NCBI GenBank assembly: GCA_024803745.1
Contig: JANJXV010000262.1
Location: 1 to 64,000, forward strand
Length of the DNA: 64,000 nt
From: Megascapheus bottae
Lineage: Eukaryota > Chordata > Mammalia > Rodentia > Geomyidae
Reading direction: 5' to 3'
How positions within the stretch are numbered: position 1 is the stretch's first letter; each line of letters begins with the position of its first letter. Below, one piece after another: positions 13,335-25,466 of this stretch. The notes beneath the pieces are model-generated. The model made no database searches. It was given only the letters and a program-made list of their open reading frames with translations, and was not told where the DNA came from. A program made the translations under genes and the position numbers.

Positions 13335-14060
13335 TACTTCACACAGCTCCATTCTGACTTCACACACATCTATTCTATGACTTCGCACACCTCCATTCTG
13401 ACATCACACACCTCCATTCTATGACTTCACAGACCTCGAATCTGTGACCTCACTCACCTGCACTCTATGACTTCACACTCCTCCATTCTATGACTTCCCA
13501 CACCTCCTTTCTATGACTTCACATACTTCCATTGTGACATCACACAACTCCATTCTATGAGTTCCCACACCTCCATTCTATGACTTCACACACCTTAATT
13601 CTTACTTCAGAAATATCCATTCTATGTCTTCACACACCTCCATTCTATCACTTCACAAACCTCCATTCTGTGACTCCACACACCTCCATTATGAGTTCAC
13701 ACAACTCCATTCAGTGACTTCACACATCTCCATTCTGACTTCACAAACCTCCATTCTATGACTTCACACACTTCCATTCTATGACTTCACACACATCCAT
13801 TCTGTGACTTCACACACCTCCATTCTGAGTTCACACACCTCCTTTCTGTGACTTCAAACACCTCCATTCTCTGACTTCACACACCTCCATTCTATGAATT
13901 CACACAACTCCATTCTATGACTTCACACACCTCCATTCTATGACTTCACACACCTACATTCTATGACTTCACACATCCATTTTGACTTCACACATCTCCA
14001 ATATATGACTTCAAACACCTCAATTCTGTGACTTCACACACCTCCATTCTATGACTTCAT
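13335..14060. repeat. Second unit of the 1,895-bp repeat, with an undeleted D-like run
   Basis: The first 420 bp repeat 11,440-11,860. Beyond that it keeps the run present at about 4,870-5,050 but deleted at 11,840 (ACAAACCTCC, ACACACTTCC, then TCTATGAATTCACACAACTCC). It therefore did not arise by simple copying of the deleted unit: either the deletion in copy 2 came later or sequence was exchanged. Confidence 0.65.
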
Positions 14061-15104
14061 ACCCGTCCCTTCTGTGACTTCACACACCTCCATTGTATGA
14101 CTTTATAAACCTCCATTCTATGACTTCACCCACCTCCATTCTATGACTTCACACACCTCCATTCTCCGACTTCACACCCCTCTAATTTCACTTCACATAC
14201 CTCCATTCTATGACTTTACAAACCTCCCTTCGGTTACTTCACCATCCTCCATTCTATGACTTCACACATCTACATTCTATGACTTAACACACCTCAATTC
14301 TGACTTACACAGCTCCATTCTGTGACTTCACAAAACTCCATTCTATGATTTCACATATCTCCATACTATGACTTCACACACCTCCATCTATGATTTCACT
14401 CAGCTCAATTCTGAGTTCACACAAATCCGTTGTATGACTTCACACACTTCCATTCTGTGACTTCACACACCTCCATTCTGTGACTTCAAACACCTCCATT
14501 CTATGACTTCACACACCTTCATTCTTACTTCACAAACATACATTCTATGACTTCACACACCTCTATTCCAACTTCACACACCTCCATTCTGTGACTTCAC
14601 ACACCACCATTCTGACTTCACACACCTCCATTTTATGACTTCACACACTTCCATTCTGTGACTTCACACACCTCCATTCTATGACTTCACACACTTCCAT
14701 TGTGATGTCACACACCTCCATTTTATGAGTTCACACACCTCCATTCTATGACTTCACACACCTCCATTCTGACTTCACACACCTCTATTCTATGACATCG
14801 CACACCTACATTCTGACTTCACACACCTCCATTCTATGACTTGAGAGACCTCGAATCTGTGACTTCACAGACATCTACTCTATGAATTCGCACACCTCCA
14901 TTCTATAACTTCACACACTTCCATTCTATGACTTCACACACCTCCATTCTGTGACTTCACACACCTCCATTCTGAGTTCACACACCTCCATTCTGTGACT
15001 TCACACACCTCCATTCTGTGACTTCACACACCTCCATTCTCTGACTTCACACACTTCCATTCTATGACTTCACACACATCCATTCTATGACTTCACACAC
15101 CTCC
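14061..15104. repeat. Unordered monomer stretch
   Basis: Only monomer variants, with no long-range order that I could match elsewhere beyond short runs. Notable rare forms are CTCCCTTCGGTTACTTCACC (14,225), CCGTTGTATGAC and TTGAGAGACCTCGAATCTG (14,841). No gene, RNA or foreign insertion is seen. Confidence 0.6.
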
Positions 15105-15652
15105 ATTCTGTGACTTCACACACCTCCAACATATGACTTCAAACACCTCAATTTTGTGACTTCACACACCTCTATTCTCTGACTTCTATGACTTCATACC
15201 GTCCATTCTGTGACTTCACATACCTCCATTGAATGACTTCACACACTTCCATTCTATGACTTCACACACCTCCATTCTGTGATTTTACACACATCCATTC
15301 TGAGTTCACACACCTCCATTCTGTGACTTCACACACCTCCATTCTGTGACTTCCCACACCTCAATTCTGTGACTTCACACACCTCCATTCTATGACTTCA
15401 CACACCTCTATTCTGACTTCACACCTCCATTATATGTCTTCACACACATCCATTCTGACTTCACACACCTCCATTCTATGACTTCGCACACCTCCATTCT
15501 GTGACTTCACACACCTCGATTCTATGACTTCACACACCTCCATTCCACGATTTCACACACCTCCATTCTGTGACTTCACACATCTCCATTCTATGACTTC
15601 ACACACGTCCATTCTGTGACTTCACACACCTCCATTCTGTGACTTCACACAC
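15105..15652. repeat. Partial copy of the HOR interior upstream of the first full unit
   Basis: The truncated double monomer GACTTCTATGACTTCATACC (15,181) and the preceding CCAACATATGACTTC (15,128) match 18,034 and 17,981 at 2,853-bp spacing. The match runs from about 15,105 to 15,505, then diverges after TTCGCACACCTCC. It is a displaced fragment of the HOR interior lying just outside the regular copies. Confidence 0.7.
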
Positions 15653-16424
15653 CTACATTCTATGACTTCACACACTTCCATTCTATTACTTCACACACCT
15701 CCATTCTGTGACTTCACTCACCTCCATTGTGAGTTCACACACCTCCATTCTCTGACTTCACACACCTCCATTCTGTGACTTCACACACCTCGATTCTCTG
15801 AATTCACACACCTCCATTCCACGATTTCACACACCTCCATTCTGTGACTTCACACATCTCCATTCTATGACTTCACACACGTCCATTCTGTGACTTCACA
15901 CACCTCCATTCTGAGTGCACACCCCTCCATTCTGTGACTTCACACACCTCCATTATATGAGTTCACACACCTCCATTCTGACATCACACACCTCCATTCT
16001 ATGACTTCACAGACCTCGAATCTGTGACCTCACTCACGTGCACTCTATGACTTCACACTCCTCCATTCTATGACTTCCCACACCTCCTTTCTATGACTTC
16101 ACACACTTCCATTGTGACATCACACAACTCCATTCTATGAGTTCACACACCTCGATTCTATGACTTCACACACCTCCATTCTGACTTCACACACCTCCAT
16201 TTTATGTCTTCACAGTCCTCGAATCTGTGACTTCACTTACCTCCACTCTATGACTTCACACTCCTCCATTCCATGACTTCACACACCTCCTTTCTATGAC
16301 TTCACCCACCTCCATTCTATGACTTCACACCTCCAATCTGACTTCACACACCTCCAATCTGTGACTTCACACACCTCCATTCTGTGACTTCACACACCTC
16401 CATTATATGACTTCACACACCTCC

Positions 16425-16860
16425 ATTCTATGACTTCATACACCTCCATTCTGTGACTTCACACACCTCCATTCTGAGTTCACACACCTCCATTCTGTGA
16501 CTTCACAAACCTCCATTCTTTGACTTCACAAACCTCCATTCTGTGACTTCACACACCTCCATTCTGTGATTTCACACACCTCCATTCTATGACTTCACAC
16601 ACCTCCATTATATGACTTCACACACCGCCATTCTATGACTTCATACACCTCCATTCTGTGACTTCACACACCTCCATTCTGAGTTCACACACCTCCATTC
16701 TGTGACTTCACAAACCTCCATTCTTTGACTTCACAAACCTCCATTCTGTGACTTCACACACCTCCATTCTGTGATTTCACACACCTCCATTCTATGACTT
16801 CACACACCTCCATTCTGTGACTTCACACACATTCATTCTATGACTTCACACACCTCCATT
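16425..16860. repeat. 205-bp internal duplication within the alpha part of C1
   Basis: The run from ATACACCTCCATTCTGTGAC through CTGAGTTCAC and the ACAAACCTCCATTCTTTGAC monomers occurs twice, with CATACACC at 16,437 and 16,642, 205 bp apart. The sister run at 18,810 is single. The difference between alpha spacing (1,470) and the CTCGAA spacing across the other part (18,388 to 19,653, 1,265) is exactly 205. The second repeat begins with a CACCGCCATTC monomer, which serves as a marker in other copies. Confidence 0.85.
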
Positions 16861-17065
16861 CTATGACTTCACACATCCATTTTGACTTCACACACCTCCA
16901 ATATATGTCTTCAAACACCTCAATTTTGTGACTTCACACACCTCCATTCTATGACTTCATACCCGTCCATTCTGTGACTTCACACACCTCCATTCTATGA
17001 CTTCACACACCTCCATTCTGTGACTTCACCCACCTCCATTCTATGACTTCACACACCAACATTTA

Positions 17066-17073
17066 TGACGTCA
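17066..17073. promoter_or_regulatory. Exact CRE/ATF palindrome TGACGTCA in a fixed HOR position
   Basis: The monomer CCAACATTTATGACGTCAC carries the full TGACGTCA core, the site bound by CREB/ATF-type bZIP proteins. It recurs at the same HOR position at 20,704, 26,880, 31,185 and 34,823, and in a CCAACAGTTATGACGTC form at 19,234, 22,872, 25,410 and 33,353. Relatives lie at 30,250, 38,128, 38,540, 40,588, 41,000, 45,503, 50,299, 54,547 and 57,993. The match is seen; binding or function is not shown, and the ordinary monomer is only one base away. Confidence 0.3.
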
Positions 17074-17895
17074 CATACCTCCATTCTGTGACTTCACACC
17101 CCTCCATTCTGACATCACACACCTACATTCTATGACTTCACACACTTCCATTATATTACTTCACACACCTCCATTCTGTGACTTCACTCACCTCCATTGT
17201 GAGTTCACACACCTCCATTCTGTGACTTCACACACCTCCATTCTTTGACTTCACACACCTCGATTCTCTGACTTCACACACCTCCATTCCACGATTTCAC
17301 ACACCTCCATTCTGTGACTTCACACATCTCTATTCTATGACTTCACACACGTCCATTCTGTGACTTCACACACCTCCATTCTGAGTTCACACCCCTCCAT
17401 TCTGTGACTTCACACACCTCCATTATATGAGTTCACACAGCTCCATTCTGACTTCACACACCTCCATTCTATGACTTCACACACTTCCATTTTTTGATAT
17501 CATACACCTCCATTATATGACTTCACACACCTACATTGTGACTTCACACAACTACGTTCTATCAGTTCACACACCTGCATTGTGACTTCACACAACTCCA
17601 GTCTCTGACTTCACACACCTCCATTCTGAATACACACACCTCCATGCTGACTTCACACACCTCAATTCTGTGACTTCACAGACTTCCATTCTATGACTTC
17701 ACACACCTCCATTCTGTGACTTCACTCACCTCCATTGTGAGTTCACGCACATCCATTATGTGACTTCACACACCTCCATTCATTTACTTCACACACCTTG
17801 ATTCTCTGAATCACATACCTCCATTCTACGATTTCACACACATCCATTCTGTGACTTCACACATCTCCATTCTATGACTTCACACACCTCCATTC

Positions 17896-17907
17896 TGTGA
17901 CGTCACA
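17896..17907. promoter_or_regulatory. Perfect 12-bp palindrome TGTGACGTCACA
   Basis: Here the TG form of the monomer has T to G at one position, turning TGTGACTTCACA (a 5+2+5 inverted repeat) into a perfect 12-bp palindrome containing the CRE core. Conserved in the HOR at 21,534 and 27,710, and at 32,015 and 35,653 by the same spacing. The same 12-mer arises elsewhere at 1,930, 3,236, 7,493 and 9,315. A possible bZIP site; function is unproven. Confidence 0.3.
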
Positions 17908-19290
17908 CACCTCCATTCTGAATTCACACAGCTCCTTTCTATGACTTCACACACCTCCTTCTGTGACGTTACACACCTCCAACATATGACTTCAAACACC
18001 TCAATTTTGTGACTTCACACACCTCTATTCTCTGACTTCTATGACTTCATACCGTCCATTCTGTGACTTCACATACCTCCATTGAATGACTTCACACACT
18101 TCCATTCTATGATTCACACACCTCCATTCTGTGATTTTACACACATCCATTCTGAGTTCACACACCTCCATTCTGTGACTTCACACACCTCCATTCTGTG
18201 ACTTCCCACACCTCAATTCTGTGACTTCACACACCTCCATTCTATGACTTCACACACCTCTATTCTGACTTCACACCTCCATTCTATGTCTTCACACACC
18301 TCCATTCTGACTTCACACACCTCCATTCTATGACTTCGCACACCTCCATTCTGACATCACACACCTCCATTCTATGACTTCACAGACCTCGAATCTGTGA
18401 CCTCACTCACCTGCACTCTATGACTTCACACTCCTCCATTCTATGACTTCCCACACCTCCTTTCTATGACTTCACACACTTCCATTTTGACATCACACAA
18501 CTCCATTCTATGAGTTCACACACCTCCATTCTATGACTTCACACACCTCCATTCTGACTTCACACACCTCCATTCTATGACTTCACAGTCCTCGAATCTG
18601 TGACTTCACTTACCTCCACTCTATGACTTCACACTCCTCCATTCTATGACTTCACACACCTCCTTTCTATGACTTCACCCACCTCCATTCTATGACTTCA
18701 CACCTCCAATCTGACTTCACACACCTCAATTCTGTGACTTCACACACCTCCATTCTGTGACTTCACACACCTCCATTATATGACTTCACACACCTCCATT
18801 CTATGACTTCATACACCTCCATTCTGTGACTTCACACACCTCCATTCTGAGTTCACACACCTCCATTCTGTGACTTCACAAACCTCCATTCTTTGACTTC
18901 ACAAACCTCCATTCTGAGACTTCACACACCTCCATTCTGTGATTTCACACACCTCCATTCTATGACTTCACACACCTCCATTCTGTGACTTCACACACCT
19001 TCATTCTATGACTTCACACACCTCCATTCTATGACTTCACACATCCATTTTGACTTCACACACCTCCAATATATGACTTCAAACACCTCAATTTTGTGAC
19101 TTCACACACCTCCATTCTATGACTTCATACCCGTCCATTCTGTGACTTCACACACCTCCATTCTATGACTTCACACACCTCCATTCTGTGACTTCAACCA
19201 CCTCCGTTCTATGACTTCACACACCAACAGTTATGACGTCACATACCTCCATTCTGTGACTTCACACCCCTCCATTCTGACATCACACAC

Positions 19291-22200
19291 CTACATTCTA
19301 TGACTTCACACACTTCCATTCTATTACTTCACACACCTACATTCTGTGACTTCACTCACCTCCATTGTGAGTTCACACACCTCCATTCTCTGACTTCACA
19401 CACCTCCATTCTGTGACTTCACACACCTCGATTCTCTGACTTCACACACCTCCATTCCACGATTTCACACACCTCCATTCTGTGACTTCACACATCTCCA
19501 TTCTATGACTTCACACACGTCCATTCTGTGACTTCACACACCTCCATTCTGAGTGCACACCCCTCCATTCTGTGACTTCACACACCTCCATTATATGAGT
19601 TCACACACCTCCATTCTGACATCACACACCTCCATTCTATGACTTCACAGACCTCGAATCTGTGACCTCACTCACCTGCACTCTATGACTTCACACTCCT
19701 CCATTCTATGACTTCCCACACCTCCTTTCTATGACTTCACACACTTCCATTGTGACATCACACAACTCCATTCTATGAGTTCACACACCTCGATTCTATG
19801 ACTTCACACACCTCCATTCTGACTTCACACACCTCCATTCTATGTCTTCACAGTCCTCGAATCTGTGACTTCACTTACCTCCACTCTATGACTTCACACT
19901 CCTCCATTCCATGACTTCACACACCTCCTTTCTATGACTTCACCCACCTCCATTCTATGACTTCAAACCTCCAATCTGACTTCACACACCTCCATTCTGT
20001 GACTTCACACACCTCCATTCTGTGACTTCACACACCTCCATTATATGACTTCACACACCTCCATTCTATGACTTCATACACCTCCATTCTGTGACTTCAC
20101 ACACCTCCATTCTGAGTTCACACACCTCCATTCTGTGACTTCACAAACCTCCATTCTTTGACTTCACAAACCTCCATTCTGTGACTTCACACACCTCCAT
20201 TCTGTGATTTCACACACCTCCATTCTATGACTTCACACACCTCCATTATATGACTTCACACACCGCCATTCTATGACTTCATACACCTCCATTCTGTGAC
20301 TTCACACACCTCCATTCTGAGTTCACACACCTCCATTCTGTGACTTCACAAACCTCCATTCTTTGACTTTACAAACCTCCATTCTGTGACTTCACACACC
20401 TCCATTCTGTGATTTCACACACCTCCATTCTATGACTTCACACACCTCCATTCTGTGACTTCACACACATTCATTCTATGACTTCACACACCTCCATTCT
20501 ATGACTTCACACATCCATTTTGACTTCACACACCTCCAATATATGACTTCAAACACCTCAATTTTGTGACTTCACACACCTCCATTCTATGACTTCATAC
20601 CCGTCCATTCTGTGACTTCACACACCTCCATTCTATGACTTCACACACCTCCATTCTGTGACTTCACCCACCTCCATTCTATGACTTCACACACCAACAT
20701 TTATGACGTCACATACCTCCATTCTGTGACTTCACACCCCTCCATTCTGACATCACACACCTACATTCTATGACTTCACACACTTCCATTATATTACTTC
20801 ACACACCTCCATTCTGTGACTTCACTCACCTCCATTGTGAGTTCACACACCTCCATTCTGTGACTTCACACACCTCCATTCTTTGACTTCACACACCTCG
20901 ATTCTCTGACTTCACACACCTCCATTCCACGATTTCACACACCTCCATTCTGTGACTTCACACATCTCTATTCTATGACTTCACACACGTCCATTCTGTG
21001 ACTTCACACACCTCCATTCTGAGTTCACACCCCTCCATTCTGTGACTTCACACACCTCCATTATATGAGTTCACACAGCTCCATTCTGACTTCACACACC
21101 TCCATTCTATGACTTCACACACTTCCATTTTTTGATATCATACACCTCCATTATATGACTTCACACACCTACATTGTGACTTCACACAACTACGTTCTAT
21201 CAGTTCACACACCTTCATTGTGACTTCACACAACTCCAGTCTCTGACTTCACACACCTCCATTCTGAATACACACACCTCAATGCTGACTTCACACACCT
21301 CAATTCTGTGACTTCACAGACTTCCATTCTATGACTTCACACACCTCCATTCTGTGACTTCACTCACCTCCATTGTGAGTTCACGCACATCCATTATGTG
21401 ACTTCACACACCTCCATTCATTTACTTCACACACCTTGATTCTCTGAATCACATACCTCCATTCTACGATTTCACACACATCCATTCTGTGACTTCACAC
21501 ATCTCCATTCTATGACTTCACACACCTCCATTCTGTGACGTCACACACCTCCATTCTGAATTCACACAGCTCCTTTCTATGACTTCACACACCTCCTTCT
21601 GTGACGTTACACACCTCCAACATATGACTTCAAACACCTCAATTTTGTGACTTCACACACCTCTATTCTCTGACTTCTATGACTTCATACCGTCCATTCT
21701 GTGACTTCACATACCTCCATTGAATGACTTCACACACTTCCATTCTATGATTCACACACCTCCATTCTGTGATTTTACACACATCCATTCTGAGTTCACA
21801 CACCTCCATTCTGTGACTTCACACACCTCCATTCTGTGACTTCCCACACCTCAATTCTGTGACTTCACACACCTCCATTCTATGACTTCACACACCTCTA
21901 TTCTGACTTCACACCTCCATTCTATGTCTTCACACACCTCCATTCTGACTTCACACACCTCCATTCCATGACTTCGCATACCTCCATTCTGACATCACAC
22001 ACCTCCATTCTATGACTTCACAGACCTCGAATCTGTGACCTCACTCACCTGCACTCTATGACTTCACACTCCTCCATTCTATGACTTCCCACACCTCCTT
22101 TCTATGACTTCACACACTTCCATTTTGACATCACACAACTCCATTCTATGAGTTCACACACCTCCATTCTATGACTTCACACACCTCCATTCTGACTTCA

Positions 22201-22928
22201 CACACCTCCATTCTATGACTTCACAGTCCTCGAATCTGTGACTTCACTTACCTCCACTCTATGACTTCACACTCCTCCATTCTATGACTTCACACACCTC
22301 CTTTCTATGACTTCACCCACCTCCATTCTATGACTTCACACCTCCAATCTGACTTCACACACCTCAATTCTGTGACTTCACACACCTCCATTCTGTGACT
22401 TCACACACCTCCATTATATGACTTCACACACCTCCATTCTATGACTTCATACACCTCCATTCTGTGACTTCACACACCTCCATTCTGAGTTCACACACCT
22501 CCATTCTGTGACTTCACAAACCTCCATTCTTTGACTTCACAAACCTCCATTCTGAGACTTCACACACCTCCATTCTGTGATTTCACACACCTCCATTCTA
22601 TGACTTCACACACCTCCATTCTGTGACTTCACACACCTTCATTCTATGACTTCACACACCTCCATTCTATGACTTCACACATCCATTTTGACTTCACACA
22701 CCTCCAATATATGACTTCAAACACCTCAATTTTGTGACTTCACACACCTCCATTCTATGACTTCATACCCGTCCATTCTGTGACTTCACACACCTCCATT
22801 CTATGACTTCACACACCTCCATTCTGTGACTTCAACCACCTCCGTTCTATGACTTCACACACCAACAGTTATGACGTCACATACCTCCATTCTGTGACTT
22901 CACACCCCTCCATTCTGACATCACACAC
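19291..22928. repeat. Higher-order repeat copy C2, 3,638 bp
   Basis: The same length as C1, with no indel found between them and only scattered substitutions noticed by eye: ACTTCAAACCTCC near 19,970, ACTTTACAAACC near 20,367, CCTTCATTG for CCTGCATTG near 21,211, CTCAATGCTG for CTCCATGCTG near 21,278. Keeps the CACCGCC marker at 20,263. Such similarity over 3.6 kb in an otherwise diverged array implies a recent duplication or recent homogenisation. Confidence 0.93.
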
Positions 22929-25466
22929 CTACATTCTATGACTTCACACACTTCCATTCTATTACTTCACACACCTCCATTCTGTGACTTCACTCACCTC
23001 CATTGTGAGTTCACACACCTCCATTCTCTGACTTCACACACCTCCATTCTGTGACTTCACACACCTCGATTCTCTGACTTCACACACCTCCATTCCACGA
23101 TTTCACACACCTCCATTCTGTGACTTCACACATCTCCATTCTATGACTTCACACACGTCCATTCTGTGACTTCACACACCTCCATTCTGAGTGCACACCC
23201 CTCCATTCTGTGACTTCACACACCTCCATTATATGAGTTCACACACCTCCATTCTGACATCACACACCTCCATTCTATGACTTCACAGACCTCGAATCTG
23301 TGACCTCACTCACCTGCACTCTATGACTTCACACTCCTCCATTCTATGACTTCCCACACCTCCTTTCTATGACTTCACACACTTCCATTGTGACATCACA
23401 CAACTCCATTCTATGAGTTCACACACCTCGATTCTATGACTTCACACACCTCCATTCTGACTTCACACACCTCCATTCTATGTCTTCACAGTCCTCGAAT
23501 CTGTGACTTCACTTACCTCCACTCTATGACTTCACACTCCTCCATTCCATGACTTCACACACCTCCTTTCTATGACTTCACCCACCTCCATTCTATGACT
23601 TCACACCTCCAATCTGACTTCACACACCTCCATTCTGTGACTTCACACACCTCCATTCTGTGACTTCACACACCTCCATTATATGACTTCACACACCTCC
23701 ATTCTATGACTTCATACACCTCCATTCTGTGGCTTCACACACCTCCATTCTGAGTTCACACACCTCCATTCTGTGACTTCACAAACCTCCATTCTTTGAC
23801 TTCACAAACCTCCATTCTGTGACTTCACACACCTCCATTCTGTGATTTCACACACCTCCATTCTATGACTTCACACACCTCCATTATATGACTTCACACA
23901 CCTCCATTCTATGACCTCATACACCTCCATTCTGTGACTTCACACACCTCCATTCTGAGTTCACACACCTCCATTCTGTGACTTCACAAACCTCCATTCT
24001 TTGACTTCACAAACCTCCATTCTGTGACTTCACACACCTCCATTCTGTGATTTCACACACCTCCATTCTATGACTTCACACACCTCCATTCTGTGACTTC
24101 ACACACATTCATTCTATGACTTCACACACCTCCATTCTATGACTTCACACATCCATTTTGACTTCACACACCTCCAATATATGACTTCAAACACCTCAAT
24201 TTTGTGACTTCACACACCTCTATTCTCTGACTTCTATGACTTCATACCGTCCATTCTGTGACTTCACATACCTCCATTGAATGACTTCACACACTTCCAT
24301 TCTATGATTCACACACCTCCATTCTGTGATTTTACACACATCCATTCTGAGTTCACACACCTCCATTCTGTGACTTCACACACCTCCATTCTGTGACTTC
24401 CCACACCTCAATTCTGTGACTTCACACACCTCCATTCTATGACTTCACACACCTCTATTCTGACTTCACACCTCCATTCTATGTCTTCACACACCTCCAT
24501 TCTGACTTCACACACCTCCATTCTATGACTTCGCACACCTCCATTCTGACATCACACACCTCCATTCTATGACTTCACAGACCTCGAATCTGTGACCTCA
24601 CTCACCTGCACTCTATGACTTCACACTCCTCCATTCTATGACTTCCCACACCTCCTTTCTATGACTTCACACACTTCCATTTTGACATCACACAACTCCA
24701 TTCTATGAGTTCACACACCTCCATTCTATGACTTCACACACCTCCATTCTGACTTCACACACCTCCATTCTATGACTTCACAGTCCTCGAATCTGTGACT
24801 TCACTTACCTCCACTCTATGACTTCACACTCCTCCATTCTATGACTTCACACACCTCCTTTCTATGACTTCACCCACCTCCATTCTATGACTTCACACAC
24901 CTCAATTCTGTGACTTCACACACCTCCATTCTGTGACTTCACACACCTCCATTATATGACTTCACACACCTCCATTCTATGACTTCATACACCTCCATTC
25001 TGTGACTTCACACACCTCCATTCTGAGTTCACACACCTCCATTCTGTGACTTCACAAACCTCCATTCTTTGACTTCACAAACCTCCATTCTGAGACTTCA
25101 CACACCTCCATTCTGTGATTTCACACACCTCCATTCTATGACTTCACACACCTCCATTCTGTGACTTCACACACCTTCATTCTATGACTTCACACACCTC
25201 CATTCTATGACTTCACACATCCATTTTGACTTCACACACCTCCAATATATGACTTCAAACACCTCAATTTTGTGACTTCACACACCTCCATTCTATGACT
25301 TCATACCCGTCCATTCTGTGACTTCACACACCTCCATTCTATGACTTCACACACCTCCATTCTGTGACTTCAACCACCTCCGTTCTATGACTTCACACAC
25401 CAACAGTTATGACGTCACATACCTCCATTCTGTGACTTCACACCCCTCCATTCTGACATCACACAC
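22929..25466. repeat. Higher-order repeat copy C3, shortened to 2,538 bp
   Basis: Markers lie 2,538 bp before those of C4 (CTCGAA 23,291/25,829). The 1,100 bp missing relative to C1 and C2 is 1,081 plus 19. The 1,081-bp step sits at 24,179-24,221, where a CCAATATATGACTTC monomer from alpha runs directly into the TATTCTCTGACTTCTATGAC run that normally follows CCAACATATGACTTC. These two look-alike sites are exactly 1,081 bp apart in C2 (20,541 and 21,622). The 19-bp loss is near 24,895. Shares a private TGTGGCTTC (about 23,729) with C4. Confidence 0.9.

Larger units (their letters stand above)
15653..19290. repeat. Higher-order repeat copy C1, 3,638 bp
   Basis: This is the first full unit of the central HOR. 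All markers repeat 3,638 bp downstream: CTACATTC 15,653/19,291, CTCGAA 16,015/19,653 and 18,388/22,026, TTTTTGATAT 17,491/21,129, GACTTCTATG 18,034/21,672. The unit has two related parts: alpha, 1,470 bp from 15,653, and a 2,168-bp part from 17,123. The two share their first 300 or so bp and again the run from CTCGAA to the end. Alpha has an internal 205-bp duplication that the other part lacks. A private CACGTG occurs at 16,035 where other copies read CACCTG. Confidence 0.93.

Noticed and set aside
17896..17907. CRP/FNR-like bacterial operator from TGTGA and TCACA arms
   Set aside because: The arms are separated by 2 bp, not the 6 bp of a CRP site, and the context is a eukaryotic-type array without promoters or genes.
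18026..18056. Insertion or transposon scar at the truncated double monomer GACTTCTATGACTTCATACC
   Set aside because: It is explained by loss of most of one monomer between two TGACTTC sites. No foreign sequence, terminal repeat or target duplication is present, and it is copied unchanged through the HOR.
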